DNA of 64,000 nucleotides from Magnolia sinica (GCF_029962835.1 NC_080584.1:76164862-76228861), one strand, 5' to 3'; counted from the first letter of the stretch, positions 14,261 through 25,619 are shown. The notes: generated from the sequence alone by a model not told the origin. Numbers and translations are program-made.

Positions 14261-14455
14261 CTATCTCATAGAAAATAGATTGTATTGGCAATAATAATCG
14301 ATTTTGGTGTAGTGATCATACAACTGAAACACATCAGCTGTCGTTGCATCTAAAATTAAAGCTATAGGAGGGAGTAGAGACCACTCTTCAGGGTTGCAAA
14401 CCTGCAGCGGTGGGACTTCTAAAATGCACTTAAGGATAAATGAAAAAACCTTCAA
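14261..14455 (-). pseudogene. unidentified coding-like fragment
   Basis: An open - strand stretch of about 60 codons contains EEWSLLPPIALILDATTADV. It looks coding rather than random (aliphatic/charged pattern) but I do not recognise the family. It overlaps the CACTA-type terminus at 14300-14314, so part of the frame is transposon DNA. It lies on the same strand as the chimeric exons upstream and may be another captured piece. No splice signals were assigned. Confidence 0.3.
14300..14314 (-). mobile_element. internal CACTA right-type terminus
   Basis: GATTTTGGTGTAGTG ends at 14314, the complement of CACTACACCAAAATC and identical to the end at 18421-18435. It marks either the true right end of a 3.4 kb element starting at 10.9 kb or a nested element. 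Confidence 0.55.
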
Positions 14456-14751
14456 TGGATTCTCAATCGCTAGATAAAATAGATATCAAAGAAGCCATAC
14501 AACTCGAAATAAAACAGTTTATAGTTATAAAGGATACAAAGAAGAAGAATGAGGGTGCTCTTCAACTTTATTGGGCATCCCCTGTTTCAGAGGCTTAAGA
14601 TCTTTTATCTGCTCACTGCATCAAAATAGCAATTTCTCACCTGTTGAATAGCTCTTTTCTTCCACTAGATTAATATTAGAGCTAATGGTAAATGTATATA
14701 CAATTAGTTTAATACATGTACGACAGGAGGCGTCCATGTTAGGAACTTTTT

Positions 14752-15588
14752 CTAATACTGATCTAGATGAGCCAGGAAGCCTTGATGATAGTACTTTCGA
14801 TCTCGGCAGTGGTGTGAGCAGAAACAGTTGTCTTCCATTCTTTTAAGATGGCCTTCTTTCATTCTGTAACGTAGATCCTCGCATTCATCCTGCGACCACA
14901 AACATGCAACAAAGAACAATTCTAAGAGATGGTGCTGGCATGGGCATTGATATGTACATTTATCACAGATAGATTCTATGACCTAATGTCGTCAAGTACA
15001 AAAGATCAATAACAATCTGCAAACATATACTGATAGCAGGCATAAAAACCCACAACATGATGAAGAAATTGGCCAGTCAACCAACGCATAAGAAATTCTA
15101 CAGAAATGCAATTTGATTTCATACTCGGAATCAACTAAACTAAGTCGCTCTAGCTGAATTCCAAGTCAATTAATTTGGTAGCTTATGAAAATTGAGATCA
15201 ACTGTTGAGTATACTTGCCACAATATCTTTAAAACATAAGCAATTGGTGACAACATTTACCTCGGAGAAGTCATCGTCTGATACCATGCAAATGCAAATA
15301 TCCTTCATCAGATTGGACACATTCAGGACAATGTCTGTACTAATCTCTCCTGTCTTGTAAGACTCGGAAGCCCTCTTTATGCCTGAGAGGATAAAACCGA
15401 AATCACGAGCTGCAAATCCAAGAACAGAAAGGAATTCCACTCACTTGTTCGAATGACTCTCCTTTGGCTCTCAAAAGAACAAGAAAAGCACTGATCAAAA
15501 CTTCATTAGCTTCACTCAGTAAAAAATCAAGAGAAGCTTCTGCCTCCTCTTCAGATAAATCCACCCCATTTATCAGAGATTCAATAAT
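14752..15588 (-). pseudogene. chimeric gene fragment: anthranilate phosphoribosyltransferase exon joined to unidentified exons
   Basis: Three exon-like blocks lie on -. Block 15445-15588 (48 codons) contains DLSEEEAEASLDFLL and LISAFLVLLRAKGESFE, the N-terminal helical domain of chloroplast anthranilate phosphoribosyltransferase (tryptophan pathway, TRP1/PAT1), bounded by TTTGCAG and GTGAGT. Block 15261-15409 contains FGFILSGIKRASESYKTGEI. Block 14752-14889 contains DECEDLRYRMKEG and ends in TAG. I do not recognise the last two; their splice signals and phases fit each other. Only about 35 bases separate the first two blocks, too short for a normal plant intron. The glycine-rich PRPP-binding region and catalytic domain of the enzyme are absent, so the enzyme cannot be made here. 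Lying between CACTA-type ends, this looks like transduplicated host sequence. Confidence 0.7.
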
Positions 15589-15721
15589 CTGCAAATTTAT
15601 TAAAGATCATAGAAACAAAAGCTATTAATAAAGACAGAAAAACCATAATAACAGCACACCAAAATCAAAACCCATCAAGCAATCTGATGTTTCAGGCCAA
15701 ACGATCAATAGATAAACAACA

Positions 15722-15952
15722 TGATTAGCCTATATTCTTTTTGAAAGGGTAAGTAAACACACTATATAATAAATAGAACTGTGTGATATCAAGTCTCAAA
15801 CAAGTATCACAACCAGTTAATGCATTCTCTTCCCAACCATCTGTGTGATATCAAGTCTCAAACAAGTATCAAATAAAAATAAATAGAACTGCTCTTACTA
15901 ATTAGCCTATATTCTTTTTGAAAGGGTAAGTAAACACACTATATAATATGGT
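15722..15952. repeat. local interspersed duplication
   Basis: A 50-base block (AGCCTATATTCTTTTTGAAA...CACACTATATAATA) occurs at about 15727 and 15903. A second block (CTGTGTGATATCAAGTCTCA) occurs at about 15779 and 15840. Confidence 0.85.
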
Positions 15953-16559
15953 TGGCTACATGGGATGCAGCTGCAGTCATGGAATCTAAAGTTTCATAAG
16001 CTGACCTGATATAATGCATTAATTTTTTATTTTATTTTTTGAAAAGTCACATAATGTATTACAAGGAAAGAAATAAAAATGATACCAGAAATACAGGAGA
16101 CCTTCAGAAGTAGAAGAAACAATAATCCATTATGTGCTTATGTCATGTTCTTCAGAATATCAATGTCAGACATGGATGCCAATGCACGCATCATGCATGC
16201 GGATGGATGATTTCACAGTATGGAATTTTGGATGCATAAGTACATTGAAAGGAAAGGATGCATGAAGGCAACGACAAGGAATGCCCTGTACAAGTAGAGC
16301 TCGTGGACACCTGTTGGCAAGATTAATATGCTAACTTGTTAACATCCCACATGACATCTTGAAAAAGGATTTGGTCCTTTATGCCACAACTAGTAGGCAT
16401 TATCTCAAACAACTCTTTGATATTCTCTGGCAAAACCCAATACACCCTAAGCATCCCACTACAAATTGTAGCCATGCTCATGCATGAGCAGCTTACAAAG
16501 TTTCATAGTGGCATGTTCTTACACTAAAATGTGAAAAGTGATAGTTGACAAGCAAGGAA

Positions 16560-16800
16560 TTGGGATTGAGTTCTCTCAGACCATTTTTTTCTTGTGATAG
16601 GGCCGAGACTCGTTGTGCTAGATTTTGCCAGAGCCTCACACTATTTGGAGTTCAATCTTTTGCATGGCTAGCCACAGAGAATAAAATCCTTGCTCTCGGG
16701 AATCTCAGGAAGTACCAACAAGCATTTCCTAATATGTGCATCTTGTTTCAGATTGATGGGTACTATGGATCATATGCTTCTTCATTGCTCTATGGTTAGA
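16560..16800 (+). mobile_element. LINE (non-LTR) 3' remnant, zf-RVT domain
   Basis: Contains FAWLATENKILALGNLRK followed by FPNMCILFQ. After a frameshift the adjoining frame reads TMDHMLLHCSMV. Together these are the zinc-binding zf-RVT region found after the reverse transcriptase of plant LINEs. The second cysteine of CILC is lost and the frame is broken. No other part of the LINE is attached. Confidence 0.8.
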
Positions 16801-17652
16801 TCCACACGCTATCACTTGCAAGGTTAACTAGCAAATCTCAAAAACATGACATGCAGAAACGGCACAACCATAAGCTGCTTATGAAACAATGAAGACTAGA
16901 AGAATTGGGGTACTGCAAACCAAAAGGCAAAGTACCTAAAGTGAAAAGTCAGATGCAGGTGCATTCATAAAATATTAGGTTTTAAAATATACATCCAAAA
17001 TAGGCTCTATGACATACTAGTGACATTATAAGCCAAATTAGCTAAATTATGAGCTGACATGTAAAGGTCGATCAGACTGTTCAAATCCTTCATCCAATCC
17101 ATCTAATGGTGGGTCTGGCCAAAATTCAGGCTATCATATGATGGAGGTGGGCCGCTGTGAAATTCAAGGGTGGGCATTCTCTTCCTGCTCATTTCCTTTG
17201 ATGTGGCCACATTAATTTTGGATCATAGAGGTGATCTGAAGTGACGTGTCTCATAGATGGGTTGGATTCCTTGAACATAACACTCAGCCCCACATTTTCC
17301 TGATACCACCATAGTTCACCTTAATATATAATAAATAAATAAAATAAAAAGCTTAGATTGTTGATTTTCTTGGTAATAAATTCAAAAGAAGCTTATCCAT
17401 TCTGCCCCCTAGTACCATATCCAGACCATTCATTCAGCACGCCCCTACCATTAACGGCCCATAAGGTGAAAACTTCATTGATCCAAGATCGTCTTCATCC
17501 ATATAGTCCATATATGTTGTGAAAATCTCATTGATGGCCCACATATATGGACAGTGAGGATCTCTGATCAGAGAATTCATCACCATATAGACCATCAACA
17601 GTCCTCATTTACCAGAAGGCATCTTGACTTTGATTTCTTATACTATAATGCC

Positions 17653-17788
17653 GGTGCACAATCCATTGGCATATGTTATGGAATGCAGGGTGATAACTTA
17701 CCTTCAAAACCTGATGCAATTCAACTTTATAAATCTAACAACATCCAGCGGATGAGACTCTACGATCCAGATCAACAAGCACTCCATG
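17653..17788 (+). pseudogene. beta-1,3-glucanase (GH17) N-terminal fragment
   Basis: About 44 codons contain [17 protein letters not shown], then [20 protein letters not shown]. This is the start of the mature domain of plant glucan endo-1,3-beta-glucosidases (GH17, cell-wall and defence hydrolases), usually the beginning of exon 2. No AG acceptor precedes it (CG instead), and homology stops abruptly before the polypurine repeat. The catalytic glutamates of the family lie beyond the break. It is on + while the anthranilate transferase exon is on -, so the two were acquired separately or rearranged. Confidence 0.8.
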
Positions 17789-17819
17789 TGTGGGGACTGT
17801 CGTGGGATGGTGGATGTTG

Positions 17820-18095
17820 CCGGGAGAGGGAGATCGAGAGAGGGAGGGAGAGTGAGAGGGAGATCGAGAGAAAGGGTTGAGATCAAAAGAGAGGGAGATC
17901 GAAAGAGAGGGAGATCGAGAGAGAGGGTTGAGATCGGGTGAGGGGGATTGAAAGAGAGTGAGATTGAGAGAGGGAGAGGGAGATCGAAAGAGAGGGAGAT
18001 CGGGTGAGAGAGATCGAGAGAGATGGTTGAGATTGGGAGAGGGAGATCGAAAGAGAGGGAGAGGGAGATCGGGAGAGGGAGACGGAGTTCGCGTT
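17820..18095. repeat. polypurine minisatellite (GAGAGGGAGATCGAGA type)
   Basis: About 270 bases are almost wholly purine on +, built from variants of GAGAGGGAGATCGAGAG with periodic pyrimidine steps at GATCG. The long open frames on both strands here (Ser/Pro/Leu-rich or Arg/Glu-rich) are repeat artefacts. Confidence 0.95.
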
Positions 18096-18435
18096 TTGGG
18101 CGTTCTGGAGGGATTAGGCCGTTTTGGCAATGAAAATAATCCGGTAGTCTCCAGTACATTTACATAAATGTGACCTCGGGCCATGTGGGGTCCACTTAGA
18201 GGGTTCTAATAGAATCCAATCGGTCCATCTGTTTCAAAAAAATACAATAAGCTATAATACTAAAAAATAAGAATATCCAACACTCAATCGAGACACACCG
18301 ACAAAAAATTAAAAGTAACAACGTACAACAGCAATTATTCCAGTACGGTTGAATACTGTTTCAAATCGGGAACGGCTTAAAGCCGTTTTTGAACCAAAAT
18401 GCCAACCGTACCAGTTTGGCGATTTTGGTGTAGTG

Positions 18436-18972
18436 TGGTTAACGAGATCCCTAAAGATCCCATAGGCTTTATCTTGATCGATGCTCAGGACATAATACAA
18501 TAAACATCAAATTAGGATATCATGCACTCCTTTTGTTTTATATCATATATAAGCAGATGTCCTTATTTTTTTTCTCTTTCAATCAAGGTTTTTCCCAAGT
18601 ATTGCTATTAAGAGTGTATGGTATGTCATGGCCTGGAATTTATTTTGTTCAAAGAATTAATGAAGCTCTCAAAAGGATTTTTGGTGCAAATATTGTCTCA
18701 TTACAATTTGATCCAAATGTAAACAAAATTAAATGAAAGAGAGAATTTTCGTAAACAATGTCTCACTTTTTTCATGCAATGGAAATCATAGTCCCTCAAG
18801 GTCGAAGATGCAGACCCTCATGTGATGTGTCAAAAATTTAGGCCTTTGGAAACTTTCATTATAGATCATATGAAAACAATGGCAGAGATTATGATAGCCC
18901 CAACATGGGTAACATAAAAATTTGTCAAAGTGCATCGAATTAAGGTGTGCCTAAGTGCATCTACGTACATTG
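18436..18972. other. spacer between the CACTA-type end and the copia element
   Basis: Includes an unrecognised open stretch at 18577-18735 (contains YFVQRINEALKRIFGANI). It could be a decayed coding scrap. No family named. Confidence 0.35.
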
Positions 18973-19449
18973 TGTAAGAACTCTATTTAGTGGGCCTCAC
19001 TGATCAACGGTCTGGATTGTCATACAGTCGGACTGGATGATTGAGTAGACCAGTGGGCCCCACTTCAGGTGATGCGCTGCGCAGCTCTGCGTACTAGAGT
19101 TGGAATGCTATAGCTGTCTTATGCAAACAGTAATTTGAGTTGCACTAGGATGCTACAATGTGGAGCATGGGAGAGAGAGTTGTGATGCGTTTCAAATTCT
19201 CTCTCCACAGATTCTATAAAAGAGAGTTGGGTCCCCGCTCCTACACCACAACAGAAATTCGAGTCCCATCTTGTGAATTGCAGAAAGGGTGTGAAGGAGA
19301 GGAAGATCCTAAGCTCTACAGGTATTCTGGTATTCTTATCCGGCTTCCATGGCGGTGTCTCAGCTAGGTAAGCTATCCGACCCCTGATCGCCATGTCCCA
19401 TGCACAGACAGATCCGTGGGCCTATTCCGCATATAGATTAAGTCTCACA
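18973..19449 (+). repeat. 5' LTR of the copia element
   Basis: 477 bases, TG...CA. Carries TATAAAAG at 19215-19222 as the probable promoter. The U3 part holds two GTGGGCC-CAC motifs (near 18991 and 19053) like the surrounding MITE family. Confidence 0.95.
19215..19222 (+). promoter_or_regulatory. TATA box of the 5' LTR
   Basis: TATAAAAG, conserved at 26367-26374 in the 3' LTR. Confidence 0.7.
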
Positions 19450-19451
19450 GT

Positions 19452-19463
19452 TGGTATCAGAGA
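19452..19463 (+). other. primer-binding site
   Basis: TGGTATCAGAGA, two bases after the LTR, complementary to the 3' end of initiator-Met tRNA apart from the last base. Confidence 0.85.
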
Positions 19464-19499
19464 CATTGTGCAATGGCATGAATGATCAGATTAATCTAA

Positions 19500-19990
19500 T
19501 TTTCATATTTAGCTTCGTATTAGGGATTTCATATTCAAAACCCATATAGATAATCAGGGCTTATTTCTTCCCAAATTCGAAGCTGTATTAATGTTTAGGG
19601 ACTTCTATCCCAAATCTAACATTGACGAATTCAGTATCGTAAACCCCAAAATCCAGCTAAGATTAGGGATTTAGAATCCCTGTATTCAGTAGATAATTAG
19701 GGTTTTCAATTTCGAATCCCTAAATCCAGTTAAATTAGGGATTTTAGATTCGAACTCCTAAATACAGACATCCGATTAGGGATTTGAACCCCAATTACAG
19801 AATCCAGAGTTAGGGATTTTGAATCCCCAAATCCAGTTGAGAAATTAGGGATTTCAATTTCGGCCCCCAAATCAGAAAATTAGGGTTTTTAATTTTCAAA
19901 TCCCCAAATATATATTCGGATTAGGGATTTGGATTCAAAATCCTAAACACAGAAATCTAGATTTGGGATTTTTTCAATTGGGGATTTCCA
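19500..19990 (+). repeat. degenerate TTAGGGATTT repeats in the copia leader
   Basis: At least ten copies of TTAGGGATTT-AATTC-AATCCC-like units, spaced about 40-50 bases. Each half can pair with the next (GGGATT with AATCCC), so the leader RNA could form serial hairpins. It is not telomeric; spacing and unit differ. Confidence 0.75.
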
Positions 19991-21562
19991 TTCCCGAATT
20001 CCCATTATCCCAAAACCTCTCACCGTGATCTGTTAGACCGGTGGCCATTGTCGAACCTCATTCATTTGGATGATGGTGATGAGTCTCCACCTCCTTTTTT
20101 CTTCCTCTATCCAAAGAAATCACCAGCGCCTCGAGCTTTTGTGTTCGTCTATGGCAGCCGATGCACCTGCCGTAGCCACTGCTTTCGTTGATGTTTATAG
20201 AGATGAAAGAAACCCAATCTCTTCTCGTTGCATGAGGCAGATGCCGAGAACAGCTAAGACTTCGTCTCTCTTCGTCCCTCTTTCCAGACGCTGCTTCCAT
20301 TGGGGATTTTTCTCTCCCTCTTTCAGACGCTATTGCATTAGGTCATAAACAACCTCGTTTCTTGCAGTTCCAGCATCTGAACGATGGCAGAGAGAGAGAG
20401 AGAGAAACCAGGATTTGAGATTTTTTTCTCTCAGCTCGGGTGTTGGATGTTTTAATCCATCAGGTCAGCGGACCCGATTGATGACTTTCGGACCCACTAT
20501 CGACCATCGATTAATAATGGTAGGCCCTGACCTATTATATAAGCCCATTGATCAAGTTTTTAGATCGTTGGATTTATTTCCACACTTAATCGTTGATCTA
20601 GGCACTGTGTTTATTCCATCATGAGCATATAGTCTAACTCATTCAGGAGGATATGGACCATCTAATTACTTTGATCATGAATTTTCATACATATTAAGAC
20701 TTTGAACTTAATTATTCAACTTATGAACAACTATTCATGGATCTACCCGTCAAGTTACATTGTCCATTCTATCTATCTATCATGAGAATGACAGGAGCTG
20801 GATTTAGTTATGCTCATTTAAACGAATACAGATCAAATAAGAGTTCTGATTCGGCGCTATTATAGGCCCATCACCCATCTTTAAGAGTTGATATAAACCA
20901 TTGGAATATATGGTATGAAACCTATCCGCGTGTATCACTTTAAAGTTCATATATTTTCCAATGATCAATACCAACCATCTTGTGGGCTGCATTGGACTAA
21001 TTAAGATATAATCCATAGAGAGGCAGGATTATAATAGCAATCCTAAAGTCTATATTTGTAGTTTTGGATTTGGTTGTGTTAGCCACCATAGTGACCTCAA
21101 TCGATGAAAACTTTACAAGTACAAACTTGTAACATTGGGATCAGAAAGATTGCATACAGTTGCGTTCACGTTTTCATGCGTATGGTAATGAAAACACAGA
21201 CGATTACCGTTTGATAGTCAAGTGAACGGGTGAAGTAAATGGTGCTAGTAATGTAAAGTTAAAAGACTCATCTCACTCATAGGTGTTAAGTGTCTCAGAT
21301 TTATATGACTTACATCACTTAGCTTCATGTTCAGGAGGATCACTAACATGTTGTTATTACCTCCCATAGGAGGAATGATGTTGATGTAACAGATTCTCAC
21401 CAGGATGTGATGATTGGGCTCATTTTCATCTTGGATAGTTCAGTTGATGCCTCCCTTAGCAACTGAATTGATTAACTTTGCCTGATAATTTTGTTTATAT
21501 TCACGAAATTGATTTGTGAAACTATGAACTAATGTGAGTATATATGTATCTCCTTTATTTCA
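19991..21562 (+). other. remainder of the long untranslated copia leader
   Basis: About 1.6 kb before gag with only short open frames. A short (AG)n lies near 20390-20404. Origin unknown; it may include captured host DNA, but nothing is recognisable. Confidence 0.5.
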
Positions 21563-22371
21563 GTCTCAATTCCAACCAATCAGAATCAAGTCCCTGCCCT
21601 TAATGGATCTAATTACGCTCAATGGAAGAACGCCATTGAAGTTGTACTGGGCTATCTTCAATTAAATCTTGCCCTGATAACACCAGACCGCCAAAGCCAT
21701 CTGATAATACCACTGAAGCTGAATATAATCAATGGGTTGCATGGTTTAGATCAAATGATACATGCCTGAAAGTCATTAAGTATTCAATTTCTGAATCGAT
21801 GAAGGGTGCCATACTTGAAACAGACAAGGCCAAAGTTTTCCTAACTGAAATAGAAAAACGATTCAAGAAATCTGATAAATCTGAAGTGGGCATTCTTCTA
21901 AATAAATTGACTCCCTCGTCCTACGATGGAAAAGGCAACATCCGTGAATACATTGTACAGCAGATCGAAGTTGTTTCTAAGATCCGTGCTCTAGGGCTTG
22001 TACTCACTGATGATCAACTGGTTCATTTGATCATGAACAACCTACCTCCCCAATTCGGCACGTTCCTGGTAAACTATAACACTCTGAAGGACATGTGGAC
22101 ATTGGATGAACTCATCACTCAGTGCATCCATGAAGAAGACGGGATCAGGCAGATGGTAAAAGTTCAAAATGTTAATATGGTGACGTCAGGACAAGGGCAT
22201 GGGCAAGGGAATAAAGGTAAAAGGAAAAGGAAATAAGATTCTAATAAAGGATTCTCTGGTCCTCCATCTGGAAACCATGAGAATCAATCTGGAAATGGAT
22301 ATAAACGCAAACAAATTAAAGGTAAACCGTGCCTCTTTTGAAAAAAGACGGGTCATCTAAAGAAAGACTGA
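21563..22371 (+). pseudogene. copia gag (UBN2 type) with broken zinc knuckle
   Basis: The start region reads PALNGSNYAQWKNAIEVVLG. A frameshift near 21680 is followed by EYNQWVAWFRSND and a long stretch through 22236 (LDELITQCIHEEDG), the plant UBN2-type capsid. A CCHC knuckle starts at 22321 (GKPCLF...KKTGHLKKD), but its second and fourth cysteine codons are both TGA (22339-22341 and 22369-22371). Gag packages RNA in virus-like particles; this copy cannot. Confidence 0.9.
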
Positions 22372-22439
22372 AGGTTTTAAGGATTAGTTCATAAAGAAAG
22401 GTAATTATTCTGTTCTTGTCTGTTTTGAATCAAATTTGA

Positions 22440-25400
22440 CCGATGTGTCAGCAGATTCCTAGTGGATAGATTCAGGAACTACTATTCACATATACACTTC
22501 TATGCAAGATTTACTACAAGCCAGGCCACCAACTGATGTGGAGCGCTCAGTATACGTAGGCAATGGTATCGAAGTTGACGTGGAGGCAATAGGAGTCTAT
22601 AGGCTTAAGTTGAAGTCTAGTCATTTTTTGAATTTAGTAAATACATTCTGTGTGCCGTCTATAAGGCGCAATTTAGTTTCAATTTCCTGTTTGGATAAGT
22701 TAGGATATTCATTCCACTTTGAAAATAAAATTTTTAATATTTACTTTAATTCGATTAAAGTTGGAACCGGCTCTTTAGTAAACAACTTATACCAGTTAGA
22801 CTTGATTGCCTCTCACATCTATGATATTAATACCTAGCATGGAAATGTAGTGGGATCCAAGCAAAGACTAGATTATGAGAATTCCTCCATGTTGTGGCAC
22901 AGGCGGCTATGCCATATATCTCATGAGAGATTAGATAGGCTTGTGCGAGAAGGAATTTTGCATTCTTTAGACTTCTCTGACTATAAAGTATGCATTGATT
23001 GCATAAAAGGAAAACAGACTAGAATGAGAAAGAAAGGTACAACCAGGAGTGTAGATCTATTAAAGGTTATACATACAAATATCTGTGGACCATTCCCTAC
23101 AGCCTCATGGAATGGCCACAAATATTTCATTACCTTTATAGATGACTACTCTCGCTTTGAGTACCTATATCTTATCAGTGAGAAATTAGATGCCCTAGAT
23201 GCTTTTAAAATCTACAACGTCGAGGTTGAAAATCAACTCGATAAGAGAATTAAAGTTGTTAGATCTGATCGTGGTGGTGAATATTATGGTAGATATAACG
23301 AATTAGGATACAATCCAGGGCCATTCGCTAAATACCTACAGGATTGTGGTATTGTTGCTCAGTACACTATGCCTGGTACTCCAGAATAGAATGAAGTTGC
23401 TGAGAGATGTAATCGCACCCTTATGGATATGGTGCGAAGTATGGTCAGCAATTTGACATTGCCAGATTCTCTGTAGGGTGAAGCGATCAAAACCGCAGTT
23501 CATATACTAAACAGGGTTCCCAGCAAAGCAGTAAGCAAAACTCCTTTTGAGTTGTGGAATGGGAGAAAACCAAGTCTCCAATATCTACATGTTTAGGGTT
23601 GTTCTGCTAAGGCCAAAATTTATAACCCGCATGAAAAGAAGCTTGATCCTAAAACCGAAAGTTGTTTCTTCGTTGGATACCCATAAAGATCAAAAGGATA
23701 TCGATTCTACTGTCCTTCTCACTCCATCAGGATTGTTGAGACTGGGAATGCCAGATTCATTGAAGACACTGAAAATAGTGGAAGCACGAACATAAAAAAT
23801 TTTGTATTTGAGGAATAAAGGATCCAGATCACGTGGACATTAATGATGCAGTCGATTCTACAGTCACTGTAGAGCACCACGTAGAACCTCATATATAAAC
23901 CACTGATAAGGAAAATCAAGATCAGACCCAACAAGCTGAACCATTAAGAAGATCTGAAAGAGAGAGAAGGCATGTAAATCGAGACGATTACATCGTATAC
24001 TTACAGGAACACGACTTTGACGTAGAGGTGGAAAAGGATCTTGAATCCTTTACACAAGTCAAACAAAGTGCTGATCCTTCTTGTTGGTTTGATGTCATGA
24101 AAGATGAGTTGAAATCCATGCAGGACAATAAAGTATGGGATCTTATAGAGTTACCCAGTGGAATAAGGCCGATTAGTTGTAAATGGATATTTAAAACCAA
24201 ACGGGACTCCAAAGGTAATGTCGAATGATATAAAGTCAGACTGGTTGCCAAGGGTTTTAACCAACGTGAGGGCATTGACTTTAAGGAAACTTTCTCGCCA
24301 GTATCCAAAAAGACTCATTCAGGATCATAATGACTCCTGTAACTCATATGGATTTAGAGTTACATCAGATGGATGTAAAGACTGCATTTCTCAATGGAGA
24401 TCTGAATGAGAATGTGTATATGTTGCAGCTCGAAGGTTTTGTAGCTACTACCTCAGAACATTTGGTTTGCAAACTTAAGAAGTCCATCTATGGGTTTAAA
24501 CAGGCATTGCGACAGTGGTACCTTAAGTTTCATGAAGTAATTTCTTCATATGGCTTTGTAGAAAACACTGCAGATGAATGTATCTATATTAAAACCAGTG
24601 GGAGTAAGTTCGTTATGATGATTTTGTATATTGATAACATTCTGTTAACTAGCAGTGATACCAGGATGTTGAGCGACACCAAGAAATTCTTATCTCAAAG
24701 GTTTGAAATGAAAAACCTTAGTGAAGCTTCTTACGTCATCGGCATTAAGATTCATCATAACAGAACACTTAGACTACTCAGCTTGTCACAGAGGGCCTAT
24801 ATTACTAAGGTACTCGAAAGGTATAGCATGCAAAACTGTGCTTCAGGAAAGTCACCCATTGTGAAGGGCGACAAATTTGATTTATTTCAATGTCCAAAGA
24901 ATGATTTAGAAAAGAATCGAATGGAAGAATTTCTGTACACATCAGTAGTAGGGAACATCATGTATGCTCAAGTCTGTACGCGACCAGACATTGCCTTTGT
25001 CACTGGAATGTTGTGAAGATATCTATCTAATCCATGAATGCAACATTGGATAGCTGCAAAGAAAGTATTACGGTATCTTCAGAGAACAAAAGACTTCGGA
25101 CTCACATGCAGAAGGTCTAATCAATTGGAGTTGATCGGATATTCAGATGCAGACTTCGCAGGCTGCGTTGATACTAAGAAGTTTACTTCAGGATACATAA
25201 TCATGATGGTGGGAGGAGCTGTGTCGTGGAAAAGCATGAAATAATCTACCACAGCCTCATCTACTATGGAAGCTGAATTTATTGCCTGTCATGAGACATC
25301 TAATCAGGCACTATGGTTACAGAGTTTCTTCTCAGGTTTACGGGTACTAGAGCATATCCTGAAACCATTGAGAATATTTTGTGATAATTCAGCTGCTATT

Positions 25401-25619
25401 TCCTTCTCTAGTAACAACAAGCATTTGTCAAGGTAGAGGCATATCAACATTAAGCATCTTGTTGTAAAGGAAAGGGTTCAGAATCATCAAGTGTCCGTGG
25501 CATTCATTGGCACTAAGCAGATGATTGCAAATTCACTCACTAAAGAGCTCCCTATCATGCCATTTCAGGAGCATGTAACATTCATGAGAGTCATTGATCC
25601 CAAAGATGTTTTCAGTTAG
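22440..25619 (+). pseudogene. copia pol (PR-INT-RT-RNase H), inactive
   Basis: Protease WIDSGTT at about 22463 is preceded by TAG at 22460-22462 where Trp is expected. The integrase zinc region (WHRRLCHISH...CIDCIKGK) begins at about 22892 and the core IDDYSRFEYLYL near 23139. The GTPE-NEVAER block is cut by TAG at 23387-23389, and another TAG follows at 23474-23476. RT has CKWIFKTKRD, TGA at 24226-24228, LHQMDVKTAFLNGDL, and YIDN (24627-24638) in place of the catalytic YVDD. RNase H has YSDADFAGC, TAA at 25242-25244 and STMEAEF. The last frame ends at the TAG at 25617-25619. Most nonsense codons fit C-to-T changes of CAG, CAA, CGA or TGG. Confidence 0.95.

Larger units (their letters stand above)
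10909..18435. mobile_element. composite region with CACTA (En/Spm)-type ends carrying gene fragments
   Basis: The left side carries CACCAAAATCGTC at about 10917, next to arrays of the hairpin motif AGGAACGGTTTTAAACCG. The right side ends GATTTTGGTGTAGTG at 18421-18435, the complement of a CACTACACCAAAATC terminus, with AACGGCTTAAAGCCGTT hairpins inside it. A further identical right-type end lies at 14300-14314, so two elements or a nested pair are possible. Between the ends are fragments of at least two recognisable plant genes, but no transposase was found. Outer ends are imperfect and no 3-bp target duplication is secure. Confidence 0.5.

Noticed and set aside
14752..15588. A working anthranilate phosphoribosyltransferase gene
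   Set aside because: Only one 48-codon exon of the enzyme is present; PRPP-binding and catalytic parts are missing.
17704..18184. Long minus-strand frames rich in Ser-Pro-Leu
   Set aside because: They are translations of the polypurine minisatellite in several frames; no start context, domain or conservation signal.
19500..19990. Interstitial telomere repeat
   Set aside because: TTAGGG occurs but within a longer 40-50 base unit, not as tandem TTTAGGG.
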